From: JANWWM01 sp046292465
GTDB lineage: Bacteria > Bacteroidota > Chlorobiia > Chlorobiales > Thermochlorobacteraceae
Assembly (NCBI GenBank): GCA_046292465.1
Contig: JBKBRB010000013.1
Span: 1 to 64,000 of the forward strand
Direction: 5' to 3'
DNA: 64,000 nucleotides
Positions 16,934 to 24,731 of this stretch are shown here, in pieces. A model generated the notes under the pieces. That model worked only from the letters and a program-made list of their open reading frames with translations, was not told where the DNA came from and did no database searches. The translations under genes were made by a program, and so were the position numbers. The stretch's first letter is position 1. Every line of letters begins with the position of its first letter.

Positions 16934-18250
16934 TCAAAAATAGTCTTGAATTTCTGCGCCGAGTTGAAAGCCATTTTGATTAGCGATAGCTTGCAAAGCT
17001 TCGCGTGTTGACTCAACATTTTCTTGGACTTGCGGATAGGTATATCGCTCGCCTTTGAAGTTGCGCATGACAACTTCGTCGCTACCAAGTTTTTCGATAT
17101 AATGCGGAAGGAGCGGAATTTTTCCCCCTCCACCAGGGCTATCGATAACAAAATGTGGAATGGCAAGTCCTGAAATGTGTCCGCGCAAGCCTTGAATAAT
17201 TTCCAAGCCTTTTTCGACTCGAGTTCTAAAATGCTCTGTGCCTTTAACGATGTCGGCTTGATAGATGTAATACGGACGCACGCGCATTTTGAGCAGTCCT
17301 TTCATGAGGGCGCGCATGGTTTCTACATCGTCATTAACGCCTTTGAGCAAGACGCATTGATTGCCGACAGGCACGCCTGCATCGGCAAGACGCTCGCAGG
17401 CTTGTTTGGCTTCGGGGGTCAATTCGCGCGGGTGGTTGAAATGCGTATTGACATAAACAGGGTGATATTTTTTAATAATGTTCACCAGTTTTTTTGTGAT
17501 GCGTTGCGGAAGCACGCACGGAATTTTCGTTCCAATTCTAATGATTTCCACGTGTGGAATTTCGCGAAGCGATTTCAAGATGTATTCAATGCGCCGGTCA
17601 GAAAGCGTGAGTGGGTCGCCACCTGAAAGCACCACATCGCGAATTTCTTTATGCTCGCGAATGTAGTTGATTCCTGCCTCCAAATACTTCAAACTGATTT
17701 TTGACGAATCGCTCACTTTACGCTTGCGGGTGCAGAATCGGCAGTAGACTGCACATTCATGCGCCACGAGAAAAAGCACGCGGTCAGGATAGCGATGCGT
17801 AATGCTTGGCACAGGTGAATCACGCTCTTCGTTGAGCGGGTCGTCGACGCAACAGCCTTTTATCAACTCATTTTTGCTCGGAACAACCTGCAAGTAAATC
17901 GGGTCGTTTTTTTCTTTGATGAGCGACGCATAGTAAGGATTGATGCGAATGTTGAACTCTTTTTCAAGTGTTTTCATCGTCTCGATATCTTCACCCCATT
18001 TTTCGTGAACCTCTTCGGGCGTTTCAATGCTCTGGTGCAAGAGATGTTTCCAAGCCACGTCTTCATCGTCTAAAATGGGCGGAGGCAACGTTGGCTCGAG
18101 CACATGCGATGGATTGCGTCTTAAATCGCTATGACGATTTTCAGCAATACGCTTGCGACGATGTGGTTTCGTTTTCACGCTCACAGAAGCCTTGAGGCTG
18201 GCATTCTGAACAAGATTTTGTTCGGTGCTTAATAACGACGACATAAACAC
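16934..18250 (-). CDS. kamA: L-lysine 2,3-aminomutase (radical SAM, PLP)
   Basis: Converts L-lysine to beta-lysine using S-adenosylmethionine, a 4Fe-4S cluster and pyridoxal phosphate. The cluster motif is 'CAVYCRFC' with Cys166, Cys170 and Cys173, in the CxxxCxxC spacing, followed by 'TRKRKV', characteristic of the aminomutase family. 'VVLSGGDPLTL' and 'VQPHYLY'-like elements (here 'RPYYIYQADIVKGTEHFRT') also fit, the latter giving the PLP region. The product is 438 residues with a basic N-terminal extension of about 50 residues rich in Lys and Arg. It may feed beta-lysine into osmolyte synthesis (N-acetyl-beta-lysine) or lysine fermentation, but no partner acetyltransferase lies nearby. It could instead be a close relative acting on another amino acid. 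Confidence 0.9.
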   Translation of the reverse strand: MFMSSLLSTEQNLVQNASLKASVSVKTKPHRRKRIAENRHSDLRRNPSHVLEPTLPPPILDDEDVAWKHLLHQSIETPEEVHEKWGEDIETMKTLEKEFNIRINPYYASLIKEKNDPIYLQVVPSKNELIKGCCVDDPLNEERDSPVPSITHRYPDRVLFLVAHECAVYCRFCTRKRKVSDSSKISLKYLEAGINYIREHKEIRDVVLSGGDPLTLSDRRIEYILKSLREIPHVEIIRIGTKIPCVLPQRITKKLVNIIKKYHPVYVNTHFNHPRELTPEAKQACERLADAGVPVGNQCVLLKGVNDDVETMRALMKGLLKMRVRPYYIYQADIVKGTEHFRTRVEKGLEIIQGLRGHISGLAIPHFVIDSPGGGGKIPLLPHYIEKLGSDEVVMRNFKGERYTYPQVQENVESTREALQAIANQNGFQLGAEIQDYF

Positions 18251-18499
18251 GAGTGTTAAGTTGATAAAAATTGTTTCACTTTATCACCTTGCAACTCGTG
18301 TGCCAGTTTTCAAGCCTCACGTTCTACTTGCTTGTGCCCCGTGAAGTGCCATAAACACAAGCGATTCGAGCAGGTGTGTTTTTTTACTGTTTCACGCACT
18401 TCGCTTTTTTCTCACAATGAAAAAATGTTTTTGAGCATCGATAAAAATTCAATTCACTTTGAAATGATTTTGACCGGAAACAGAGCACTTGAAGTGCAA

Positions 18500-18919
18500 T
18501 TACTTCTTTGGGCGAGCAAATTTTGTGAGGTAGGCGTTTTCTTTTGCGGTCATTTCTCGGCGTGCTTCTTGCGTTTCATCATTGTATCCAACAAGATGCA
18601 AAACCGAATGAATCGTAACGCGAAAGAGTTCTTCTTCCGCACTCGCCTTGTATTGACGCGCATTTCGGGCAACGGTATCGAGCGAGATGTAGAACTCACC
18701 CTCCACGTTTTTGCCTTCGTTGAGCCGAAAGGAAATGGTATCGGTCGCATAGTCGTGCTGTAAGAAAGTTCGGTTTATCTTTTTGATAAACTTATCGCCG
18801 CAATAGACTGCGGAAATCATTTCTGCACGATGTTTTTCGCACTTCAAGACGCCTTTAATGACAGCGCGCAATTTTTGCGTTGGAAGTTTTCGCTTCGTCG
18901 TGTTTGAAATTTCAATCAT
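18500..18919 (-). CDS. ybeY: Endoribonuclease YbeY (rRNA maturation factor)
   Basis: Metal-dependent RNase involved in 16S rRNA 3' end maturation and ribosome quality control, 139 residues. The active-site region is 'HSVLHLVGYNDETQ'. In most bacteria the motif has three histidines, H-x3-H-x5-H; here they are His104, His108 and Asp114, so the third ligand is aspartate. I recall the same substitution (GYKD) from Bacteroidetes homologues, so it is probably lineage-typical rather than inactivating. The preceding 'DTISFRLNEGKNVEGEFYIS' strand matches the family core. The 249 bases between it and kamA hold no supported gene. Confidence 0.9.
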   Translation of the reverse strand: MIEISNTTKRKLPTQKLRAVIKGVLKCEKHRAEMISAVYCGDKFIKKINRTFLQHDYATDTISFRLNEGKNVEGEFYISLDTVARNARQYKASAEEELFRVTIHSVLHLVGYNDETQEARREMTAKENAYLTKFARPKK

Positions 18920-19011
18920 AGTCCGTTGGAAACGAGATGAGATTTTGCGCTGTCAGCCTTGTTTTTCGCCTTCATCATCATTTCTCCGAACTGTATTTGG
19001 CGAAGTTTTAT

Positions 19012-19188
19012 TCAATTCAACCGGAATTTGTCGTCAAAGAGATTTTTGAAGAGCGCACGGTATCGCCCGTGATAGTGCGCGCTTTCTTTACGCATGTAAG
19101 AGAGGAATTTGTAGATAACAAATCCGATAAAGGCAAAGGTGCATATCGCCATGAGCATCAGCGCGAGCAAGTCGTAGGTTGGTCGCAT
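19012..19188 (-). CDS. Small single-pass membrane protein, 58 residues
   Basis: A 58-codon frame fills the space between the cobC-like gene and ybeY on the same strand, overlapping the end of the former by 31 bases. The product starts 'MRPTYDLLALMLMAICTFAF', continues as one hydrophobic helix (about residues 7-27), and has a basic, aromatic cytoplasmic tail ('YMRKESAHYHGRYRALFKNL'). The positive-inside pattern suggests N-out/C-in topology. I see no strong Shine-Dalgarno, and the overlap suggests coupling. I recognise no family. Many bacterial small membrane proteins look like this, so I call it likely but not certain. Confidence 0.5.
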   Translation of the reverse strand: MRPTYDLLALMLMAICTFAFIGFVIYKFLSYMRKESAHYHGRYRALFKNLFDDKFRLN

Positions 19189-19784
19189 GGTGAAGATAAG
19201 AGTATGTTGTTCAAATTTTCAAGCGTCCAGATGCCGCTCTTGAAGTTGAGATGAACCAGCGCGCCGTAGTTCAAGTGAATTGAAAAAGCGCGTTCAAGCG
19301 GCAAGCCGATTGCGCTCGAGAGTGCCGCACGAATTGCCCCTGCATGCGTTACAACCAAAACGGTTTCAGCGTTACTTTCTTTGAGTGCGTTCAGTTCGGC
19401 GACAATTCTTGACTGCAATGTATGAAATGATTCGCCTTCGGGCGGCGCGATTCTTACAAAGTCTTTCATCCATGCGTCAAGCCGTTCTGCATCTTTGACG
19501 CGAAGCTCGTCCCAAGATTGATTTTCCCACATGCCGAAATTAACTTCGCGCCACGCACGTTTGACTTCAACCGTTGTTGATAGAGCCTCGCCGAGCCTTT
19601 TTGCCAACATCAAACAGCGGGAAAGGTCGCTTGAAATCAATCGCTTTGGCGCGAGCGGTTTCAAGTGCTCGACAAGCGTGTCAATATCCTTCTTGCCCTT
19701 TTCGGAAAGCGGCACGTTGCTCTGCCCGATACATCGCTCCGACGCATGCTCAAGTTCTGTATGGCGAACGAGAAAGAGGTTCAT
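19158..19784 (-). CDS. cobC: Histidine phosphatase family protein, CobC-like
   Basis: Phosphoglycerate-mutase-like phosphatase of the alpha-ribazole phosphatase group, 208 residues from the ATG at 19784. The catalytic 'LFLVRHTELEHA' at the N-terminus, 'SSDLSRCLMLAKRLGEAL', 'REVNFGMWENQSWDEL' and 'VVTHAGAIRAAL' give both active-site histidines, the arginines and the acid. CobC removes the phosphate from alpha-ribazole phosphate or adenosylcobalamin phosphate in lower-ligand assembly, which would complement cobT and cobS at 54781-59065. The frame extends upstream to 19826, but that part ('MTSNEERNG') is encoded by an intergenic repeat and should be excluded. It might instead act on another phosphoester. 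Confidence 0.75.
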   Translation of the reverse strand: MNLFLVRHTELEHASERCIGQSNVPLSEKGKKDIDTLVEHLKPLAPKRLISSDLSRCLMLAKRLGEALSTTVEVKRAWREVNFGMWENQSWDELRVKDAERLDAWMKDFVRIAPPEGESFHTLQSRIVAELNALKESNAETVLVVTHAGAIRAALSSAIGLPLERAFSIHLNYGALVHLNFKSGIWTLENLNNILLSSPCDQPTTCSR

Positions 19785-19794
19785 CAATAATGTC

Positions 19795-19832
19795 GTTCTT
19801 CCGTTTCGCTCTTCATTGCTCGTCATTCATTA
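19795..19832. repeat. Degenerate intergenic repeat, copy upstream of cobC-like gene
   Basis: Contains 'gtttcgctcttcattgctcg' followed by 'tcattcatta', closely matching 61325-61360. Read on the minus strand, both copies encode MSNEERN/MTSNEERN-like peptides. Confidence 0.6.
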
Positions 19833-19884
19833 AATAAAAACGAGCGGCTTAAAGCGCCGCCCTTTGTGCGTTATTTCGTCACGC

Positions 19885-20343
19885 TTATGCTTGTCCACTA
19901 ATCGGCTCGGTTTCCTTCTTGAAATACTTGTTGTAAATGTTCTTCAAGTCGTTTGCAATCATTTCAGCAGAGCGTGCTTCGATTTGATAGCGGTGCATCA
20001 TACCCAAAAACTTGCCGTCTTTGAAAAACGCAATTGATGGCGAAGAGGGCGGCGCATCGATAAAGTAGGTTCGTGCTCTTTGTGTTGCCTCTTTATCTTG
20101 ACCTGCAAAAACCGTGAAGAGATTATCAGGCACAACATCATTTTGAAGCGATAAGATGAAGCCTGGGCGTGCTTTGCCTGCAGCACAGCCACAAACGGAA
20201 TTAACAAAAACGACCGTTGTGCCTTTGGCATTTTGCATTGCGGCATCTACTTCTTCGGGCGTGCGAAGTTCTTTAACGCCAACGCGTGTCAGTTCATCAC
20301 GCATTTGCTGAAGCATGGCGTCGCGCTGAATGATGTCGAACAT
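19885..20343 (-). CDS. Bacilliredoxin BrxA/BrxB family protein (YphP/YqiW)
   Basis: Thioredoxin-fold protein of 152 residues with the atypical CGC active site: 'VVFVNSVCGCAAGKARPG', Cys51 and Cys53. In bacillithiol-using organisms such proteins remove bacillithiol from modified protein thiols. Similar proteins occur widely in Chlorobiota and Bacteroidota, some of which make bacillithiol or related thiols; no biosynthesis gene is in this window. 'IDAPPSSPSIAFFKDGKFLGMMHR' matches the family C-terminal half. It lies 100 bases after the cobC-like gene and looks like a single-gene unit. Confidence 0.88.
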   Translation of the reverse strand: MFDIIQRDAMLQQMRDELTRVGVKELRTPEEVDAAMQNAKGTTVVFVNSVCGCAAGKARPGFILSLQNDVVPDNLFTVFAGQDKEATQRARTYFIDAPPSSPSIAFFKDGKFLGMMHRYQIEARSAEMIANDLKNIYNKYFKKETEPISGQA

Positions 20344-20411
20344 AGTGTGTTTAAGGTTTAAGCGTTTAAGAAAAATTCAGCCTTTGAAACAGCGATTTTC
20401 GGCGTATCGTT

Positions 20412-20975
20412 TTAAGTGTGCTGAACATGCGCGGCATTTGTTCCAAAGGCAAAGGCTAACGCGCGCTCGACGCTCTCTGCCACTTGATATGGACAATGGT
20501 CGCGTTGCCTTGCAAATCCTTGTGCGTAAAGTTGTTCAAAAAATTCGAGCAAACTGTTGTAAAAGCCGTCGGTGTTGAGCAAGACAATTGGTTTTTGGTG
20601 GAATCCAAGTTGACGAATGGTAATGGCTTCCATGACTTCGTCAAGCGTGCCAAAGCCGCCTGCAAGCGCAATGAAGGCATCGGATTTTTCGTCCATAATG
20701 GCTTTGCGTTCTCGCATCGTTTTGGTGATAATGAGTTCATCACAGCCCAGATGAACGGCTTCGCGCTCGACCAATCGTTGAGGAATGACGCCGATGACTT
20801 TTGCGCCGTGTGCCTGCGCCGAAAGCGCGACTTTGCCCATCAATCCGACCTTTCCGCCGCCATAAACGAGCGTTGCGCCGTGTTTCGCAATGGCTTCGCC
20901 AAGCTTCACGGCTTCATCAATATACTTTTTTGCAAGACCGTTGCTTGCACTGCAATAAACGCAAATGTTTTTCAT
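20412..20975 (-). CDS. LOG family protein (TIGR00730, lysine-decarboxylase-like fold)
   Basis: Rossmann-fold protein of 187 residues. The nucleotide-binding loop 'VYGGGKVGLMGKVA' and the family signature 'LAGGFGTLDEVMEAITIRQL' are present; the usual first Pro of PGGxGTxxE is Ala here. Characterised members are nucleoside 5'-monophosphate phosphoribohydrolases (cytokinin-activating LOG in plants), with bacterial roles in nucleotide turnover. The opening 'ICVYCSASNGLAKKY' is typical. It is transcribed left, 68 bases before the bacilliredoxin gene. The exact substrate is unknown. Confidence 0.88.
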   Translation of the reverse strand: MKNICVYCSASNGLAKKYIDEAVKLGEAIAKHGATLVYGGGKVGLMGKVALSAQAHGAKVIGVIPQRLVEREAVHLGCDELIITKTMRERKAIMDEKSDAFIALAGGFGTLDEVMEAITIRQLGFHQKPIVLLNTDGFYNSLLEFFEQLYAQGFARQRDHCPYQVAESVERALAFAFGTNAAHVQHT

Positions 20976-20987
20976 TGAAACCGAATG

Positions 20988-21203
20988 TTACTTGACCGTT
21001 TCAGCCACCGTGAAGATAAAGACGTCAGTAACTTTACCGCCGCCTGTAACACCCGCCTCGACCGACCAGATGTATTGCTTGCCTGCTTGCAGTTCACTTT
21101 TCATAAAACAGCCTCCATTAGTTTGGTTAAAGAGTGCCATGCCGCTTGGCATGACGCGAGAATTTAGGTTTTTCTCAACAATAGATAGCGTTTGATGACC
21201 GAT
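20988..21203 (-). pseudogene. Remnant of an FN3-like domain, or a very small gene
   Basis: A 71-codon open frame lies directly downstream of the PorV/PorQ-like gene. Its last part, 'LQAGKQYIWSVEAGVTGGGK' then 'VFIFTVAETVK', looks like the final strands of a fibronectin/Ig-like domain (pattern L-x-x-G-x-x-Y-x-W-x-V-x-A). No in-frame start would give a full domain. A GGAGG lies seven bases before an internal ATG at 21104, which would give 38 residues. I read this as the 3' end of a decayed surface-protein gene. Confidence 0.35.
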
Positions 21204-21214
21204 TCACAATTGAT

Positions 21215-22288
21215 TTAATTTTCGGACGAAGATTTCTCTTGTGAAGGGACTTCGTTTGCAGGAGGGATATAGCCGGTTCGGCGATATTCTTCTTGGTCGA
21301 GCTCGATTTGAAGCGAGATACGGTGAGAATTGCCGATTTGGTCTGCACTATCAAATTTGGCGAAGGCGTAATCGATGTTGAGTTTGGAAAGTTTCACACC
21401 TGCGCCGAGCGTCAGGCGTCCGATATCGTCCATTCCCAGACGCAAGGCAACGACTTCCTTGTAGGAATACTCTGCGCCGCCCCGAAAGTTGAAGCTCATG
21501 TTTCCGACATTAAAATTCGCCGCGCTTTTTCGTCCTTCGAAGCGCACATCGGTATCGGCACCGAACGTCACTCGTCCGTTCAGCACATCGAGCAAGTAGC
21601 CCGCGCCGAGTTTTGCAGTTGGCGCGATGAGTTCGTTTCGCCCGGTCGACCACGAGACGAGCGTTGTCGTTACATCTTGAACCGACGCACCAAGCAAAAT
21701 GCCTTGCGAGGTTTGGTAAATCATACCGACATCGAAGCCAATGCCTTTGGCTGAAGCAAACGAACCGATATTGCGATAAATGACTTTGGCATTGATGCCG
21801 TAGGAAAAATTTTTCGTAGATGCCGCCGCGTAAGAAACCATCACGGCGTAATCGGCAGCGTTGAAGCGCGAGATGAGCATATCGACGCCCAAACGTTTGG
21901 CATCGTCAGTGAAATCGTTTCGGCTGTTGTCCCAAACGGCGCGCGTATCGGGCACATCGGCAACGCCCAAGCGGACGATGGAAACGCCGAACGATTTATT
22001 GGTTTGAAATGGAATTGCGACCGCCGCATAATCATAACCGACAATGCCGCCGAAGTTTTCAGCGTGCATGAAGGTGAGTTGCGGATAATTGATGGCGGCA
22101 AGTCCAGCCGGATTCCAATAGCCCGATGTTACACCATTGGTTAGCGCAACGGCCGCACCACCCATTCCAAGTTGGCGTCCACCAACGCCGAGCGCCAAAA
22201 ACTCACCTGCGTATTTGCCAATGACAGTTTGTGCTGTTGCTACTTCGCACAGCATCAGAGAAACACAAGCAATAAGAACTGACCGCAT
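21215..22288 (-). CDS. PorV/PorQ family outer-membrane protein
   Basis: Outer-membrane beta-barrel of 357 residues with a clear signal peptide ('MRSVLIACVSLMLCEVATAQ'). The N-terminal 'LALGVGGRQLGMGGAAVALT' and 'GYWNPAGLA' are hallmark phrases of the PorV/PorQ (UPF0164) family, also related to FadL-type barrels. PorV is an accessory of type IX secretion that accepts cargo after translocation; PorQ-type members have less defined roles. Two T9SS cargo proteins in this window (1-909 and 28805-31630) fit that context. The C-terminus ends in a Glu/Ser-rich tail. Which subtype it is cannot be settled by eye. Confidence 0.82.
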   Translation of the reverse strand: MRSVLIACVSLMLCEVATAQTVIGKYAGEFLALGVGGRQLGMGGAAVALTNGVTSGYWNPAGLAAINYPQLTFMHAENFGGIVGYDYAAVAIPFQTNKSFGVSIVRLGVADVPDTRAVWDNSRNDFTDDAKRLGVDMLISRFNAADYAVMVSYAAASTKNFSYGINAKVIYRNIGSFASAKGIGFDVGMIYQTSQGILLGASVQDVTTTLVSWSTGRNELIAPTAKLGAGYLLDVLNGRVTFGADTDVRFEGRKSAANFNVGNMSFNFRGGAEYSYKEVVALRLGMDDIGRLTLGAGVKLSKLNIDYAFAKFDSADQIGNSHRISLQIELDQEEYRRTGYIPPANEVPSQEKSSSEN

Positions 22289-22470
22289 GATAATAAGGAA
22301 GTAAAAATGATTGGGCTATTGTTTTGTCTCTCGATTTAAGTTTTTTCATCTTGAAAACAAAGCCCCAAGTTCAGGATATTTCTCGCATGGTGCATAGCGC
22401 ATTTTTGAAAGCGCAATCAACTTCGTGTATATTCCTTCAAGACTTAAAGCAACTCACTCGCCTGAACTCA

Positions 22471-24495
22471 ATGTATGAAACGCTTGATAAAATCCATTTG
22501 ATTGATTGCGTCGGGCTTAGCGCCAGCATTACGCAGCGTGCGCTTATTTCGATGGGTTATGCTTTTGACTACCACCGATTCAACAAAGATTGGGAGTCGC
22601 TCAGGTCTTCGATGTCAGGCGTGCTTACCCCCGTCAATATCGCTTTATTGGTTGACGTTTCGCTGTTGCATCGTGCCAAAACCATAGTTCCGAAGATTCT
22701 TCATCACTCTATGGCGATTGTGGGCGTTGGTTCATCTGCCGACATTGAGGAGATGGGCGGCATTGATAAAATCATTGAGACCTTTGAAGTAACCGATATT
22801 CTCGAAAGCCCAATTAGCGCCACAGGCTTTAGCATGCTTCTTTATCGGCTTGCCAATTTATTTCACCATCAGACACGCTTTTCGCTTTTGCAACGCGAGC
22901 TTACTGAATCGCAAAACGAACTGCAAAAAATTAGCGACATCGGCGCTGCGCTTTCAAGCGAGGAAGATACTGAAACGCTTCTCGATCTTATCCTGACTTC
23001 TGCAATGGAAATCACAGGGGCTGATGCAGGAAGCCTTTACTTTGTCGAGACAAAGCCCGGCGCTGAATATAACCGAAACGATTACCTTGCCGATAAGCAA
23101 CTGCGGTTTCGCTATGCTAAAAACTTCAGCCGTGAAACCAAGTTGCAAGGCTTCGTGATGCCGATTACCCCGCAGAGCATTGTCGGCTATGTTACGATTT
23201 CACGACAGCCGCTCATACTTCCTGATGTGTATTTCCTGCCTGAGGGCGTGCCATTCAAATTCGGCGGCAGGCAGTCCGACGCCGAGTTGAACTATCGCAC
23301 GAAATCCATGCTCACCGTCCCGATGCTCAACCGCGACCGTGAGCCGATTGGCGTCATTCAATTGATAAATAAGAAAAAAGACTTCCGCATCATCTTGCCC
23401 GAAGTCGAGCTTTGGGATCATCTTGTTTTGCCTTTCACACATCGCGACGAACTTTTCGTCTACTCACTTGCTTCACAAGCCGGTATCGCATACGAAAATC
23501 GCCTGCTTTACGACAGCATTAAAGCACTTTTTGAAGGTTTCATTCGCGCCTCCGTTACTGCCATCGAAGCGCGAGACCCCACGACGAGCGGACACTCCGA
23601 GCGCGTGGCAACCTTGACTGTCGGACTTGCCGAAACTGTCGACCGACTCGATAGCGGCGTCTTCCGTGAGGTTCGCTTCACCAAGCAAGATATTCAAGAA
23701 ATCAAATACGCCTCGCTCTTGCACGACTTCGGCAAAATCGGCGTGCGCGAACCGGTGCTCGTCAAAGCCAAAAAACTTTACGACCACGAACTGCAAGAGA
23801 TTAAAAATCGCTACAAAATCCTGCGCAAAGCCCTTGAACTCAAATACACCAAGCGCAAAGTAGACTACTTGCTCGAAAAATCGCGCGAAGAAGCCTTGCC
23901 GCTCATCGAAGCCCTAGATAGAGAAGTTGCTGAAAAACTGCTCGAGCTTGATGACTATCTGCGCTTCATCTTGCAGACCAACGAGCCGACCGTGTTGAAA
24001 AGCGAAGGCTTCGACAAACTTGCAGAAATCAAATCGAAAGTTTTAATCGTTAGCGAGGACGAAGTTTATCCTTACCTAACCGAGACCGAAGCCTGTCGAC
24101 TCTCGATTCCAAAAGGCAGTTTGGACGAACAAGAGCGTGAAGAAATCAATTCGCACGTGACGCATACCTACAACTTTCTCAAACAAATCCCTTGGACGCG
24201 CGACTTGCGCAATGTGCCGATTATCGCCTACTCACATCACGAAAAAATTGACGGAAGTGGCTACCCACGCAAAATTGGACTGCCCGAAATCCCCATCCAA
24301 TCGCGCATGATGACCATCGCCGATATTTACGACGCACTCACCGCACAAGACCGCCCCTATAAAAAAGCCGTTTCTGTCGAGCGCGCCCTCGAGATTCTTC
24401 AACTCGAAGTCAAAGACCATCACATCGACCACGACCTTTTCAAAGTGTTCGTAGATGCTCGCATTTACGACGCCGTGCGCCAAACCGAAGCATAA
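22471..24495 (+). CDS. GAF and HD-GYP signalling protein (probable c-di-GMP phosphodiesterase)
   Basis: From the ATG at 22471 the product is 674 residues; an open extension to 22324 has no good start. In order: a ~130-residue N-terminal domain with receiver-like alternation but no clear phosphoacceptor, a coiled coil near 'LLQRELTESQNELQKI', a GAF domain ('IGAALSSEEDTETLLDLIL' to 'QAGIAYENRLLYDSI'), and an HD-GYP domain. HD is seen in 'YASLLHDFGKIGVREP' and the GYP motif in 'HHEKIDGSGYPRKIG'. Between them lies a helical insertion of about 110 residues that I recall from a subclass of GAF/HD-GYP proteins. The domain hydrolyses cyclic di-nucleotides, so the protein probably tunes second-messenger levels in response to a ligand or redox signal at GAF. 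Confidence 0.85.
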   Translation: MYETLDKIHLIDCVGLSASITQRALISMGYAFDYHRFNKDWESLRSSMSGVLTPVNIALLVDVSLLHRAKTIVPKILHHSMAIVGVGSSADIEEMGGIDKIIETFEVTDILESPISATGFSMLLYRLANLFHHQTRFSLLQRELTESQNELQKISDIGAALSSEEDTETLLDLILTSAMEITGADAGSLYFVETKPGAEYNRNDYLADKQLRFRYAKNFSRETKLQGFVMPITPQSIVGYVTISRQPLILPDVYFLPEGVPFKFGGRQSDAELNYRTKSMLTVPMLNRDREPIGVIQLINKKKDFRIILPEVELWDHLVLPFTHRDELFVYSLASQAGIAYENRLLYDSIKALFEGFIRASVTAIEARDPTTSGHSERVATLTVGLAETVDRLDSGVFREVRFTKQDIQEIKYASLLHDFGKIGVREPVLVKAKKLYDHELQEIKNRYKILRKALELKYTKRKVDYLLEKSREEALPLIEALDREVAEKLLELDDYLRFILQTNEPTVLKSEGFDKLAEIKSKVLIVSEDEVYPYLTETEACRLSIPKGSLDEQEREEINSHVTHTYNFLKQIPWTRDLRNVPIIAYSHHEKIDGSGYPRKIGLPEIPIQSRMMTIADIYDALTAQDRPYKKAVSVERALEILQLEVKDHHIDHDLFKVFVDARIYDAVRQTEA

Positions 24496-24611
24496 CCTTC
24501 TCTTTTTTCAACTCTTTATCTTCTACTTCGCTCAATCTGAACTTTCTCAGTCTCATCTGCTCAATCCGTTCGGTGTTTCTCTTTTTATCATCTTTCGTCG
24601 TCAGATTTTCA

Positions 24612-24730
24612 ATCAATTAGCCTAAAAAATTTAGGAAAATTTGCATGAAACCTTTTTTAGTTATACTTTTGAACAATTTTCCTAACAAAACAACATTTTT
24701 ATTTCAATCAGCCTAATTTTTTCTGCCTAA
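24612..24730 (+). promoter_or_regulatory. Cluster of CCTAA motifs in the amt upstream region
   Basis: CCTAA occurs at 24621, 24681, 24712 and 24726, and the first forms a palindrome with TTAGG (CCTAAAAAATTTAGG, 24621-24635). All lie within 110 bases of the amt start. Spacing of 60, 31 and 14 bases suggests regulator binding sites rather than chance, but no known regulator is implied. I see no sigma-54 box with the required GG-N10-GC spacing. Confidence 0.35.
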
Positions 24731-24731
24731 C

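Noticed and set aside
16848..16943. 31-codon frame starting MASKKVLAV
   Set aside because: It overlaps the kamA 3' end on the other strand, lacks a Shine-Dalgarno at the right distance and has no protein-like conservation signal I can recognise.
19785..19826. Upstream start for the cobC-like phosphatase (MTSNEERNG...)
   Set aside because: These residues are coded by the dispersed repeat; the family begins at the next ATG (19784), directly before the catalytic RHT motif.
24636..24660. Sigma-54 promoter before amt
   Set aside because: A GG...GC pair (ggaaaatttgc) has only seven bases between the doublets, not the required ten.
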